Positions 1 through 8,179 of a stretch of DNA of 20,946 nt are shown here, one piece after another. How positions within the stretch are numbered: the first letter of the stretch is position 1; the number at the start of each line of letters is the position of its first letter. Below the pieces are notes generated by a model. That model saw only the letters and a list, made by a program, of their open reading frames with translations. It was not told the DNA's origin and did not search any database. The stretch lies in NCBI GenBank assembly GCA_964587915.1, contig CAZPMK010000030.1, forward strand, positions 1 through 20,946, in the 5' to 3' direction. The translations under genes and the position numbers were made by a program. This DNA is from CAG-177 sp964587915 (GTDB taxonomy: Bacteria > Bacillota > Clostridia > Oscillospirales > Acutalibacteraceae).

Positions 1-50
1 CGTGTTACCGCCGTGAAAGGGCGGTGTCTTGACCGCTTGACCACCGGGCC
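1..50 (-). tRNA. tRNA-Glu (UUC), 3' part cut off by window edge
   Basis: Read on the minus strand this is the 5' two thirds of a tRNA-Glu: acceptor 5' arm GGCCCGG, D arm, and the anticodon stem-loop CCGCCCTTTCACGGCGG with anticodon TTC. The variable loop, T arm and 3' acceptor lie outside the window. It follows tRNA-Met after a 3-nt gap and is probably co-transcribed with it from the promoter at 161-189. Confidence 0.93.
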
Positions 51-53
51 ATA

Positions 54-129
54 TGGTAGCGGCAGTTGGATTTGAACCCACGACCTACCGGGTATGAACC
101 GGTTGCTCTAGCCACTGAGCTATGCCGCC
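54..129 (-). tRNA. tRNA-Met (CAU), elongator type
   Basis: A complete 76-nt cloverleaf on the minus strand including an encoded CCA (54-56). The anticodon arm is ACCGG-TTCATAC-CCGGT with anticodon CAT. The T arm contains GGGTTCAAATCC. The acceptor starts with GGCGGCA and pairs with TGCCGCT, leaving a G1-U72 wobble that I recall from Firmicute elongator tRNA-Met. A CAU tRNA-Ile2 is possible in principle, but the acceptor resembles elongator Met. Confidence 0.93.
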
Positions 130-160
130 ATATGTGCTCTCTTTTGCAGAGGGCTTGTAT

Positions 161-189
161 ATTATATTATAAGGTTTGATTTTTGTCAA
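161..189 (-). promoter_or_regulatory. Consensus sigma-A promoter for the tRNA-Met/tRNA-Glu unit
   Basis: On the minus strand TTGACA (184-189) is followed by a 17-nt spacer and TATAAT (161-166), a perfect match to both consensus hexamers. Transcription would start near 154, about 25 nt before the tRNA-Met acceptor. Confidence 0.9.
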
Positions 190-281
190 GAGTTTTTTAA
201 AAATTTTTGTCCGCGGTGTCGCCACGGGACAAATACTTTTTCAAAAAACGCCCGTATTACCGTTTTTATATAAATTTTTGA

Positions 282-309
282 TTGATATTAAGAAAAGTCG
301 TGATATAAT
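282..309 (+). promoter_or_regulatory. Promoter of the uxuA-eda-kdgK operon
   Basis: TTGATA (282-287), a 16-nt spacer and TATAAT (304-309) preceded by TGA, which gives an extended -10. The predicted start is near 316, about 40 nt ahead of the uxuA ATG. Further upstream (224-255) there are short inverted arms (ACGGG/CCCGT and AATAC/GTATT) that could be a regulator site, but they are imperfect and I do not assign one. Confidence 0.7.
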
Positions 310-357
310 TATAAAGAGAAAAAGCGGCTTTGCCGTTAAAATTCGGAGGATACCGTA

Positions 358-1404
358 ATGAAAATGTCATTTCGTTGGTACGGCGAATCGGACCCGATTT
401 CGCTTGAGTATATTCGTCAAATACCGAATATGCACAGTGTTGTCAGTGCTGTTTACGATGTTAAGCCCGGTGAGGTTTGGAGCGAGGAAAGCCTTGCCGC
501 GATGAAAAAGCAGTGCGAGGATAACGGCCTTGTTTTTGATGTTGTTGAGTCCATTCCCGTGCATGAGGATATCAAGCTCGGCAGGGGTGAGGTTGACCGA
601 CTCATCGAGGTCTACTGCGAGAATATCCGCCGCTGTGCAAAGTACGGCGTAAAATGTGTTACATATAATTTTATGCCCGTTTTTGATTGGACACGCACTC
701 AGCTCGACAAAAAAGCTCCCGACGGCTCAACAAGCCTCGTCATGTATTGGGAGCAGATGAAAGGTCTTGACCCGCTCAAGGATGATATCCATCTTCCCGG
801 CTGGGATTCGAGCTACACGCAGGATCAGGTCAGAGAGCTGATAAATGCCTATTCCGAAAAAGGCGAGGAGGGGCTTTGGGAAAATCTCGAACGCTTCCTT
901 AAAAAGGTTGTTCCCGTTGCCGAGGAATGCGGTGTGCGTATGGCAATTCATCCCGATGACCCGCCGTATCCCATTTTCGGCTTGCCGAGAATAATTACAA
1001 ATGAGAAGAATATCGACAGAATGCTTGCAATGGTTGATTCTCCCGCAAACAGCCTTTGCTTCTGCACGGGCTCTCTCGGCTGTGCAAAATCAAATGATAT
1101 CGTTGCAATGGTTCGCAAGTACGCCAAGGCAGACAGAATCGCATTCATGCACATGAGAAATGTTCTTCTTTTGCCCGACGGCAGCTTTGAGGAATGCGGT
1201 CACCTTTCGGAAAAAGGCAGTCTTGATATGTACGAAATAACGAAGGCACTCGTTGAAGCAGGCTTTGACGGATATGTTCGTCCCGACCACGGCAGAATGA
1301 TTTGGGGCGAGGACGGAAAGCCGGGCTACGGTCTGTATGACCGTGCTTTGGGAGCGGCATATATCAACGGACTTTTTGAAGCCTGCGAAAAAGCAAAGGC
1401 TTGA
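358..1404 (+). CDS. uxuA: D-mannonate dehydratase UxuA
   Basis: 348 residues, the usual size for bacterial mannonate dehydratase (EC 4.2.1.8), which dehydrates D-mannonate to 2-keto-3-deoxygluconate (KDG) in the cytoplasmic hexuronate pathway. Family stretches are easy to see: YNFMPVFDWTRT near residue 100, the metal-site region AIHPDDPP (His198, Asp200, Asp201), CFCTGSLG, and near the C-terminus RPDHGRMIWGE followed by GYGLYDRALG. The start is ATG 358, with a CGGAGGA ribosome site at 344-350. It is the first gene of the operon and lies 22 nt before eda. UxuB (fructuronate reductase) and UxaC (uronate isomerase), which would supply mannonate, are not in the window and must be encoded elsewhere. 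Confidence 0.96.
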   Translation: MKMSFRWYGESDPISLEYIRQIPNMHSVVSAVYDVKPGEVWSEESLAAMKKQCEDNGLVFDVVESIPVHEDIKLGRGEVDRLIEVYCENIRRCAKYGVKCVTYNFMPVFDWTRTQLDKKAPDGSTSLVMYWEQMKGLDPLKDDIHLPGWDSSYTQDQVRELINAYSEKGEEGLWENLERFLKKVVPVAEECGVRMAIHPDDPPYPIFGLPRIITNEKNIDRMLAMVDSPANSLCFCTGSLGCAKSNDIVAMVRKYAKADRIAFMHMRNVLLLPDGSFEECGHLSEKGSLDMYEITKALVEAGFDGYVRPDHGRMIWGEDGKPGYGLYDRALGAAYINGLFEACEKAKA

Positions 1405-1426
1405 TAAATATAATCAGGAGGCAGTT

Positions 1427-2074
1427 ATGAACGCAATTTCAGAAAAAATAATGTCCATCGGCGTTGTGCCGGTAATAAAGCTCAACAACCCCGAGAGAGA
1501 TTCCGTTGCACTTGCAAGGGCTCTCGTTGAGGGCGGTGTTCCCGTGGCGGAGGTAACCTTCCGTGCGGCAGGTGCGGCAAAGGCAATAAAGCTCATGCGT
1601 GAAAACGTGCCCGAAATGCTTGTCGGAGCAGGCACGGTGCTTGAAACCTCTCAGGTTGACGAAGCAATCGAGGCGGGGGCACAGTTCATCGTAACTCCCG
1701 GACTTGATGAGGAAATAGTCAAGTACTGTCAGCAGAAGAACATCCCCATTTATGCCGGCTGTACCACTCCGACGGATTATCACACGGCGTACAGACTCGG
1801 ACTTGACGTGCTGAAATTCTTCCCCGCAGAGCAGAGCGGCGGACTTGCCAAAATAAAGTCGATGAGTGCTCCGTTCCCGATGTTCAAGGTTATGCCCACG
1901 GGCGGAATATCCCTCAAAAATCTTAAAGAATATCTTTCCTGCCCCGTTATTGCGGCTTGCGGCGGCTCCTATATGGTAACCGCAGACCTCATTGACAATC
2001 AGAAGTGGGATGAAATAATCGAGCTTTGCAAAAAGTCGGTTGAAATCGTCAAGGAGGCACGCTCAAATGGCTAA
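1427..2074 (+). CDS. eda: KDPG/KHG aldolase (2-keto-3-deoxy-6-phosphogluconate aldolase)
   Basis: 215 residues. This class I aldolase cleaves 2-keto-3-deoxy-6-phosphogluconate into pyruvate and glyceraldehyde-3-phosphate. The Schiff-base lysine is Lys130 in the signature VLKFFPAE. The general-base glutamate is Glu42 in AEVTFRAAGA. GAGTVLE, GCTTPTD and MPTGGIS are further conserved strands of the TIM barrel. An upstream in-frame start exists at 1337 inside uxuA, but ATG 1427 has a full AGGAGG site at 1416-1421 and gives the normal family length. The last 8 nt overlap the start of kdgK, so the two are probably translationally coupled. Confidence 0.95.
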   Translation: MNAISEKIMSIGVVPVIKLNNPERDSVALARALVEGGVPVAEVTFRAAGAAKAIKLMRENVPEMLVGAGTVLETSQVDEAIEAGAQFIVTPGLDEEIVKYCQQKNIPIYAGCTTPTDYHTAYRLGLDVLKFFPAEQSGGLAKIKSMSAPFPMFKVMPTGGISLKNLKEYLSCPVIAACGGSYMVTADLIDNQKWDEIIELCKKSVEIVKEARSNG

Positions 2075-3089
2075 GGTAGTTACATTCGGAGAAATAATGC
2101 TCCGTCTTGCACCGAACGGCTATTACCGTTTCTTTCAAGACGATCAGCTTCAGGCAACCTTCGGCGGCGGTGAAGCGAATGTTTCGGTTTCACTTGCCAA
2201 TTACGGCATGGAGTCCGTGTACGTAACCAAGCTCCCCGCTCATGCGATAGGTCAGGCGGCGGTGGATTCGTTGCGTTACTTCGGCGTTGATACCTCCAAA
2301 ATCGTGCGTGGCGGCGACAGAGTGGGAATATATTTCCTTGAAAAGGGTGCTTCACAGAGAGGAAGCGTCTGCATCTACGACAGAGCACATTCCGCAATTC
2401 AAGAGGCACAGCCCGAGGATTTTGATTGGGATTCTATTTTTGAGGGAGCTGATTGGTTCCACTTCACGGGAATCACCCCCGCACTCGGCAAAAATCTTGT
2501 TGAGATATGCAAGCAGGCGTGTGTTGCGGCAAAGGCAAAGGGTGTGAAAATCTCCTGTGACCTCAACTACAGGGGCAAGCTCTGGACAAGAGCCGAGGCA
2601 AGAGAGGCGATGACGGAGCTTTGCAAATATGTTGATGTCTGCATTTCCAACGAGGAGGATGCCAAGGATGTTTTCGGCATTGAAGCGGAAAATACGGATA
2701 TCTACGGCGGAAAGCTCAACAAGGACGGCTACAAGTCGGTTGCAAAACAGCTTGCAGACAAATTCGGCTTTGAAAAGGTCGCAATAACGCTCAGAACCTC
2801 GATTTCCGCAAGCGACAACGATTGGGCGGGAATGCTCTATGACGGCGAAAATTATTGCTTCTCAAAGGAATATCATCTTCATATCGTTGACCGTGTAGGC
2901 GGCGGCGACAGCTTCGGCGGCGGACTTATATATGCACTTCTCAGCGGTAAGGATTCGCAGTCGGCAATTGAATTTGCGGTTGCGGCATCGGCACTCAAGC
3001 ATTCGATTGAGGGCGATTTCAACAGAGTAAGCGTTGCCGAGGTTGAAAAGCTCGCAGGCGGCGACGGCTCCGGCAGAGTACAGAGATAA
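2067..3089 (+). CDS. kdgK: 2-keto-3-deoxygluconate kinase (PfkB family)
   Basis: 340 residues. This PfkB/ribokinase-family sugar kinase phosphorylates KDG to KDPG, the step between UxuA and the aldolase. Visible signatures are the N-terminal VVTFGEIMLRLAPNG, the substrate-binding GGGEANVSVSLANYG, and the C-terminal nucleotide-binding DRVGGGDSFGGG with catalytic base Asp281. The usual DTxGAGD is DRVGGGD here, a variant common in KDG kinases. ATG 2067 was chosen over the upstream in-frame codon because AAGGAGG at 2051-2057, inside eda, is correctly spaced and the protein then begins at the family's first beta strand. It is the last gene of the operon; a terminator follows at 3123. Confidence 0.95.
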   Translation: MAKVVTFGEIMLRLAPNGYYRFFQDDQLQATFGGGEANVSVSLANYGMESVYVTKLPAHAIGQAAVDSLRYFGVDTSKIVRGGDRVGIYFLEKGASQRGSVCIYDRAHSAIQEAQPEDFDWDSIFEGADWFHFTGITPALGKNLVEICKQACVAAKAKGVKISCDLNYRGKLWTRAEAREAMTELCKYVDVCISNEEDAKDVFGIEAENTDIYGGKLNKDGYKSVAKQLADKFGFEKVAITLRTSISASDNDWAGMLYDGENYCFSKEYHLHIVDRVGGGDSFGGGLIYALLSGKDSQSAIEFAVAASALKHSIEGDFNRVSVAEVEKLAGGDGSGRVQR

Positions 3090-3122
3090 AACTGTCCGGC
3101 ACGACAATCATATAATACGCAA

Positions 3123-3160
3123 CACCCGCCGATTCCTTGTGAACCGACGGGTGGATTTTT
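3123..3160. terminator. Terminator between convergent kdgK and the GPH transporter gene
   Basis: CACCCG (3123-3128) pairs with CGGGTG (3148-3153) and is followed by GATTTTT on the plus strand, a rho-independent terminator for the uxuA operon. On the minus strand the same stem follows the transporter stop codon directly, but its T-run is weak, so it may also serve that operon less efficiently. Confidence 0.75.
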
Positions 3161-4667
3161 ACTTTTCTGCCGTTGCAAATTCTTCCATGTAGCCCATGAC
3201 CTTATCCTGACGGCGAGCGGAAAGCTCCGAATACATTCGCTCCCTTTTCTGCCTTGAAATGGGCCAAAGGAATTTCGGAATTATGCCGAGAGCACCCGTA
3301 ACGGTGGGTACTGCCGTACACAACGCAAACTCCCAGAACTTTGTTTTATCGTTTTGTGCACCAATTTCGAGTCCTTGAATATAGCCGATTTTCTTCATGA
3401 TGAGGCTTGTTACCGAGCCGAGCAGGGCACTTTGAATTTTCAATATCAGACCCTTTGCAACACCCGTGGTCGCCTCCATTCGATAGCCGCTTTTCCATTC
3501 GCAGTAATCCATGGCTTCGTTCCACAAATCGGCGTTTATAACCTTTGTTATGCCCCATATCCACTTGCCGAACCATTCTTTTAAGCCGAAAGCGATGCAC
3601 ATGGGCACTCTTTTATAGAGCATGGTGCGTTTTTTGCTTATGCCGAACAGAAAAACTCCGAGGTTGAGCACGTCTCCGTAGATATCCGAGAATATCCACA
3701 ATGCCTTTGAGGAAAATCTTTTTCTCAGCGGAGCAACGAAAGCATAGCTGATACTGCCGTTTATTCCCGAGGGAATGTTTAGCAGGGTTATGAGGGAATA
3801 GCTGCCGAGAACATCAATAAAATAGTTCGTTTCGCTCTTGCTTATTGCAAAGCTGCCGAGGAAATCCGACAGGCACATGAGCAGAACCGGATAATTCGTG
3901 AATATTGCCTTGAAGCCCGCCTTGACATTCGGGCGTTCTATCGACTGCGGTACTCTTTCCTTTGAAGCGAGGAAGAACCAGAAGGTACACAGCGAGGAAA
4001 TCAGTGCCGTTGCACCGCCCATTACCATGAAAACGGAGCTTAAACGCCAGCTAACTATCTTGTTGTTTACAAGGTCGATTAGCACACCCATTATATATCG
4101 GGGCAAATCCTCACCCATGAAGCCGGTGAGCAGCTCTGCAAGGGTGATGAGGCGTACACGCTCATCGGGATTCGGCGTTATTGTTGACATATATCCGCTT
4201 TTTGCAACGCTTGTAAAGGTTCCCGCAGTTTCGGAAATAATCGCAAAGGCGTAATAATATATCAGCTTAGGAATGTAGGTTCCCGATGAAGAATCGCCGA
4301 AAAACAGAGGCAAAAGCCAAGTGAAAACGCCGATAAGCGTCAACGGAAGCTGCATTCCGATGAGATACGGGCGGAATTTTCCAATCCTCGTTCGGGTGTT
4401 ATCTACGATAACGGAAATAAAGGTGTCGTTGATGATATCCCATGCCGCCGTGAAGAGATTGACAACGGCACTGACGGTGAAATCAATGTGAACAACGTCC
4501 CAAACAAAGCGTTCGGAAAAGCTGTTTATGTTGAATGAGTTTGACCAATCGTTGAAGAGATATGCAACGGTTTCCTTTACGCCGACATAGTTGTGACCGC
4601 GGTAATATTGCACACGGTTGACCTCGGCGGTCTGTTCCTCGGGAGGGAGAGTTTTTGCTTCACTCAT
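3159..4667 (-). CDS. GPH-family (MFS) sugar:cation symporter
   Basis: 502 residues with about 12 hydrophobic segments. The signature VDNTRTRIGKFRPYLI at about residues 88-103 is the cytoplasmic loop motif of glycoside-pentoside-hexuronide:cation symporters (MFS_2). These use Na+ or H+ gradients to import sugars, glycosides or hexuronides. WDIINDTF just before it is also typical. ATG 4667 was chosen over an in-frame codon at 4724 because AGGAGG (4677-4682) sits correctly before it. That site lies in the 3' end of the preceding gene, only 4 nt separate the two genes, and translation is probably coupled. It is the last gene of the long minus-strand operon and converges on the hexuronate operon, so a hexuronide substrate is an attractive but unproven guess. 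Confidence 0.85.
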   Translation of the reverse strand: MSEAKTLPPEEQTAEVNRVQYYRGHNYVGVKETVAYLFNDWSNSFNINSFSERFVWDVVHIDFTVSAVVNLFTAAWDIINDTFISVIVDNTRTRIGKFRPYLIGMQLPLTLIGVFTWLLPLFFGDSSSGTYIPKLIYYYAFAIISETAGTFTSVAKSGYMSTITPNPDERVRLITLAELLTGFMGEDLPRYIMGVLIDLVNNKIVSWRLSSVFMVMGGATALISSLCTFWFFLASKERVPQSIERPNVKAGFKAIFTNYPVLLMCLSDFLGSFAISKSETNYFIDVLGSYSLITLLNIPSGINGSISYAFVAPLRKRFSSKALWIFSDIYGDVLNLGVFLFGISKKRTMLYKRVPMCIAFGLKEWFGKWIWGITKVINADLWNEAMDYCEWKSGYRMEATTGVAKGLILKIQSALLGSVTSLIMKKIGYIQGLEIGAQNDKTKFWEFALCTAVPTVTGALGIIPKFLWPISRQKRERMYSELSARRQDKVMGYMEEFATAEK

Positions 4668-4671
4668 GCCG

Positions 4672-5979
4672 TTACACCTCCTGCTGTACCGTGACGGTAC
4701 ATGAATCTCTGAAATGACCGTCATTTGAAACGGCGATTATCACGGCTTCGCCCGCAGATACGGCGGTAACCGTGCCGTCATCGGAAACCTTTGCAACATT
4801 TTCATTTTCGCTTATCCAAATAACGGAACGGTCGGTTGCATCGCTCGGAGTGATTTTTGCACCGAGCTTTACCGTTTCCCCGACGGCGAGCTTTACGGAC
4901 GAATCGGAAATTTTAATTTTTTCAACCGCCGTGCCGACACGAACAAGGCAGGTATCGGTGTAGGTGTTACCGAGATATTCGAGCGTTACGGTTGCGGTTA
5001 TCGGCTCTGCAGAGTCGGAAATTCCCGTGACAAAGCCCATTTCATCAACGCTTGCAATTGTTTCGTCGGAAAGCGTAAACGAAACGGTGTATTGTGCGTT
5101 TTCATTCATGACCGCATTGACGGAAAGCTCTGCGGTATCGCCGACGCCGACATTGATTTCATTCTCCGCAAAGGATATTCCGGCGTGGGTGTATTCGTAT
5201 TTTTCAAAAACGCAATAATCAAAGGAGATTTCATCCTTGCCGAAAGCCGCAAGTGTACCGACAAATTCGGCACTCAGCGAAACGGCGTATTTTTTATTCG
5301 TATAAATATATTCGAGCCTTTTGGTCTCGGCATCAACGCACGCTTCAAGCGAAAAGGTGACGGGCGGAGTGATGGTTTCGTTTGAAATAACGCATTGAGG
5401 CGAGAGCTTGCTTTTTATTTCGGCGGCGATTTTTTCGGTATTCGACATATCGTGACCGTCATCGCAATAGAAAACGGCAGTTACATAATATTTATCGGGA
5501 TTGACGGTTTCTCCGTTTTCCGTTTTGCCGAGTGTGCATTCGGCACGGGTGCATAAGCCCGCATCAAAAATGAGGTCGGGGCAGGCGGTAACGCCGTCTC
5601 CGAAAGAGCCGTCGTGATTTTGCGGATAGAGCGAGTAAGCGAGAGAGAGCAGGTCGTCCCTGACATATTCAAGCAGAGGCGTGTTTCCCGAAGCGGATTT
5701 GATGTTGTCAACGGAAAGTTCCGTGCGTGAGTTTACAAAGGTTCGGCTTGAATCCGTCACACTTTTGCAAGCGGCGGCGAGAAGCTCCGTGATATCCTCG
5801 GTTTCGGTGATTTCGGCATAGGGGGCGGCTTTTTCATCGGGAAATTCATAAACCCCCTCGGTGATGAGCGAAAACGCCGCAACGAGCACGGCACACATAC
5901 ACGCCGCAACTGATATTATCATAACGGCAATAAAGGTGAAGATACGCTTCTTGTTGCCGCTCGGATTTTTGTTCGTCAT
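4672..5979 (-). CDS. Membrane-anchored protein with two C-terminal Ig-like (BIG_2) domains
   Basis: 435 residues. A positively charged N-terminus (NKKR) is followed by one hydrophobic segment at about 13-38, so this is a signal anchor or uncleaved TM with the rest outside the cell. Residues about 45-260 are an unrecognised region with several Cys. Two bacterial Ig-like group 2 repeats follow. The first, at about 266-348, contains VGDTAELS and ASVDEMGFVTG. The second, at about 352-432, contains AVGETVKLGAKITPSDATDRSVIW and AKVSDDGTVTAVSAG. BIG_2 domains occur in surface proteins and adhesins. The start overlaps the stop of the zinc-ribbon gene by 4 nt (ATGA). A structural or adhesive surface role is inferred; the middle domain is unknown to me. 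Confidence 0.8.
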   Translation of the reverse strand: MTNKNPSGNKKRIFTFIAVMIISVAACMCAVLVAAFSLITEGVYEFPDEKAAPYAEITETEDITELLAAACKSVTDSSRTFVNSRTELSVDNIKSASGNTPLLEYVRDDLLSLAYSLYPQNHDGSFGDGVTACPDLIFDAGLCTRAECTLGKTENGETVNPDKYYVTAVFYCDDGHDMSNTEKIAAEIKSKLSPQCVISNETITPPVTFSLEACVDAETKRLEYIYTNKKYAVSLSAEFVGTLAAFGKDEISFDYCVFEKYEYTHAGISFAENEINVGVGDTAELSVNAVMNENAQYTVSFTLSDETIASVDEMGFVTGISDSAEPITATVTLEYLGNTYTDTCLVRVGTAVEKIKISDSSVKLAVGETVKLGAKITPSDATDRSVIWISENENVAKVSDDGTVTAVSAGEAVIIAVSNDGHFRDSCTVTVQQEV

Positions 5980-6845
5980 GAGCGTACACCGCCCTTCTCC
6001 GCCTCGATAAGCTCTGCGGAATGAGCCTCATTTTCGAGGCGTTTTTCTTTTTCCTCCTCGGATTCAAACACGGGGAGAGACAGCTCATCGAGAGAGACTT
6101 CACCGCTCTTGACCCTTTTACGCATTTCAACACGCATGAGGTCAACCTCTTTTATGTCGGGGCTGATATTCTTTTTAAGAATGATAAGATTGAGAACGAG
6201 CACGAAAGCAAAGGCAAGCACGGCGGCAAGCGGTCCGAAGCCGAGAGAAACGCCGATAAGCTCACCCGAAGCGTTTTTCAAAAGCAGGGCGGCAATAAAG
6301 GAAAGCACGCCGAAAGCAATTCCGCATACGGAAAAACGATTCATGATTTTTGCCGATTTTTTAATATTCAAAAATGAAAGTATTTCGCACCCGAGAACGC
6401 CGAGAGAGGCAAGGAGAATCAAAACAATGCACAGTGCAAGCACGGCGGCACGAGCCGTAAAGGATGAAAAGGCATCAATGCCGTGCAGAGCAAGGAGTGC
6501 TCCGAAAGAGCCGTCGGCAAAGGCGTTGTAAAAGCCGATTGCACCGAAAGATATCCCTTTTTCTGCCAAAATCAATCGAGCGTTTGCATCGGCAAACGGG
6601 ACGACAAGAGAGGCAAGAGTCAGAATACAGGCAACGATTCTGATAATTTGCAGCTTGCCGCCGATAAACGCAGTTTTCAGCTTTGCCGTTAAAATTCGCA
6701 GAGAGGCATATTCAAGCTCACACATTTTGGCATCATCCGAAAGCAGCTTTTCCTGCTGAAAATAGAAGATGTTTACGCCGCAATGGCGGCATTCGGGGCT
6801 GAGGTCGAAGCGATCAATGTGTCCGTTGCAATTCGGGCATTGCAT
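5976..6845 (-). CDS. Zinc-ribbon membrane protein of unknown function
   Basis: 289 residues. The N-terminus carries a CPNC...CRHC zinc ribbon (Cys 3, 6, 19, 22), followed by a short soluble linker and about four hydrophobic segments near 67-87, 133-155, 172-190 and 203-223. The C-terminal tail is charged and Glu/Lys-rich. ATG 6845 was chosen over a TTG at 6863 because an AAAGGGAG site lies 8 nt before it and the longer start would contain that site. The zinc ribbon is probably cytoplasmic. It lies 24 nt after the MBL-fold gene and overlaps the Ig-like gene by 4 nt. I do not recognise a family beyond 'zinc-ribbon domain-containing membrane protein'. Confidence 0.78.
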   Translation of the reverse strand: MQCPNCNGHIDRFDLSPECRHCGVNIFYFQQEKLLSDDAKMCELEYASLRILTAKLKTAFIGGKLQIIRIVACILTLASLVVPFADANARLILAEKGISFGAIGFYNAFADGSFGALLALHGIDAFSSFTARAAVLALCIVLILLASLGVLGCEILSFLNIKKSAKIMNRFSVCGIAFGVLSFIAALLLKNASGELIGVSLGFGPLAAVLAFAFVLVLNLIILKKNISPDIKEVDLMRVEMRKRVKSGEVSLDELSLPVFESEEEKEKRLENEAHSAELIEAEKGGVRS

Positions 6846-6869
6846 TTCGGCACTCCCTTTCAAATTTTA

Positions 6870-8153
6870 TCAATATTCAGAGCCGTCGTAGCTGCCGCCG
6901 ACAACGGGATAATATTCAACATGGGAATTTACGGAATCGGTGAAGAAAATTCTTGTGCAGTCACCCGCAAAAAGGACATTTTCCGCACCGTAATTGTCGC
7001 AGATTATCTTGTATTTTGCGGCGTGGAACTTTTCGGCGATATAACGGCATTGCGGAATGAGCACCTTTTCGGCTTTAATAAACGTATAAAGATTTTCAAC
7101 ATAATTTATGCAATGATGAGCCGCCTGAAGATAGGTGCAGGAAAGTCCCGACGAATGGAAACGATGAAGGAAAATATCGCCGACCTCGTCAACCGTATCG
7201 CCGAGGAATACTATCGACTGACCCATAAATTCGATTTTGAGTATCGTTGAGGTCTCGTTAATGCCGCCGTAGTATTGATTTTCTGTTATCTGAGAGGGCA
7301 GAACATCCTCATGCGTGAGAAGAACATCCACCATGGCATTGCTTACCCAGAAACGCATACCCGAATGGAGCTTGAGGAATTTTACGTCGGGATAGGCTTC
7401 CTTTATTCTCTTTTTCATTCTTGCCGTGCAGGGATTGCCCGCCTTGATAAGTCTTTCCGAGGGGAAGTTGAACATTACGCTGCGAAGCTCCAGCTCATGG
7501 GAATGAAAGGCGATGAGCTTTGCAAAGAAATCCATGTGGTCATTGTGATTGTGGGTGCAGTACCAAGCGGCAATTGCGATTTTTTCGCCCTTGCTCTTTC
7601 CTGTCAGGGCACGAATACGGTTCATAAATTCTTCTACCGCAGCATCGGTGCTCTGCTCAAATTCGCCGCCGTCAACGATGAAAAGCTCGTTGTTACGCAG
7701 ACGGAGAACATACATCATGCCGCAGTCGCTGGTTGTGCCGCTTATCATGTCGGAATAGTGCAGACCGAACTGCATGAGAGCCGTATCCTTGAGCGGGAAC
7801 GGTGCATCGTCATCAAGAGAGGCAAGCGTTACCGTTTTCGGCTCAACGATTATTCTGACGGTATTTTCGGCGTATATATAATATGTATAGACTGCCTTTT
7901 CACCGCAGAGATATCTGTGGTATATTCCCGTCAAATTTCCTCGTGCAAATTCTCTTGTGTAGCCGCTGTTTTCAAGGGCACGGCAGTATGCGAGAAATTC
8001 ACTTTCACTTGTGCTCTCGATAATTCGCATATAGGCATCCTCGGGAGTTGCGGCTTCAATGTCATTTTCAAGACCGCTGCCGCAGTTAAAAATTTCCTCA
8101 ATGGCTTTTCCGCCTTGATATACGGGCAGACCTTCAAACGGATTGTAATTCAT
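6870..8153 (-). CDS. Metallo-beta-lactamase-fold hydrolase
   Basis: 427 residues with no signal peptide, so probably cytoplasmic. The metal-binding motif is HNHNDH at residues 201-206 (HxHxDH), preceded by ELFIVDGG, the usual first core strand. LGDT with Asp319 and AAHH around 345-347 supply the later ligands, so the dinuclear metal site looks intact. The first 120 residues do not resemble the core and may form a separate N-terminal domain. The ATG has a strong CAGGAGG site in the 26-nt gap after the GH5-like gene. The substrate cannot be assigned: MBL hydrolases include nucleases, lactonases, phosphodiesterases and glyoxalases, and nothing here selects one. Confidence 0.82.
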   Translation of the reverse strand: MNYNPFEGLPVYQGGKAIEEIFNCGSGLENDIEAATPEDAYMRIIESTSESEFLAYCRALENSGYTREFARGNLTGIYHRYLCGEKAVYTYYIYAENTVRIIVEPKTVTLASLDDDAPFPLKDTALMQFGLHYSDMISGTTSDCGMMYVLRLRNNELFIVDGGEFEQSTDAAVEEFMNRIRALTGKSKGEKIAIAAWYCTHNHNDHMDFFAKLIAFHSHELELRSVMFNFPSERLIKAGNPCTARMKKRIKEAYPDVKFLKLHSGMRFWVSNAMVDVLLTHEDVLPSQITENQYYGGINETSTILKIEFMGQSIVFLGDTVDEVGDIFLHRFHSSGLSCTYLQAAHHCINYVENLYTFIKAEKVLIPQCRYIAEKFHAAKYKIICDNYGAENVLFAGDCTRIFFTDSVNSHVEYYPVVGGSYDGSEY

Positions 8154-8179
8154 GTTTATTCCTCCTGTAAATCGTTCCG

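Noticed and set aside
176..358. 60-codon plus-strand frame ahead of uxuA
   Set aside because: It overlaps the tRNA promoter and contains the uxuA promoter and leader. It has no ribosome site and no recognisable protein.
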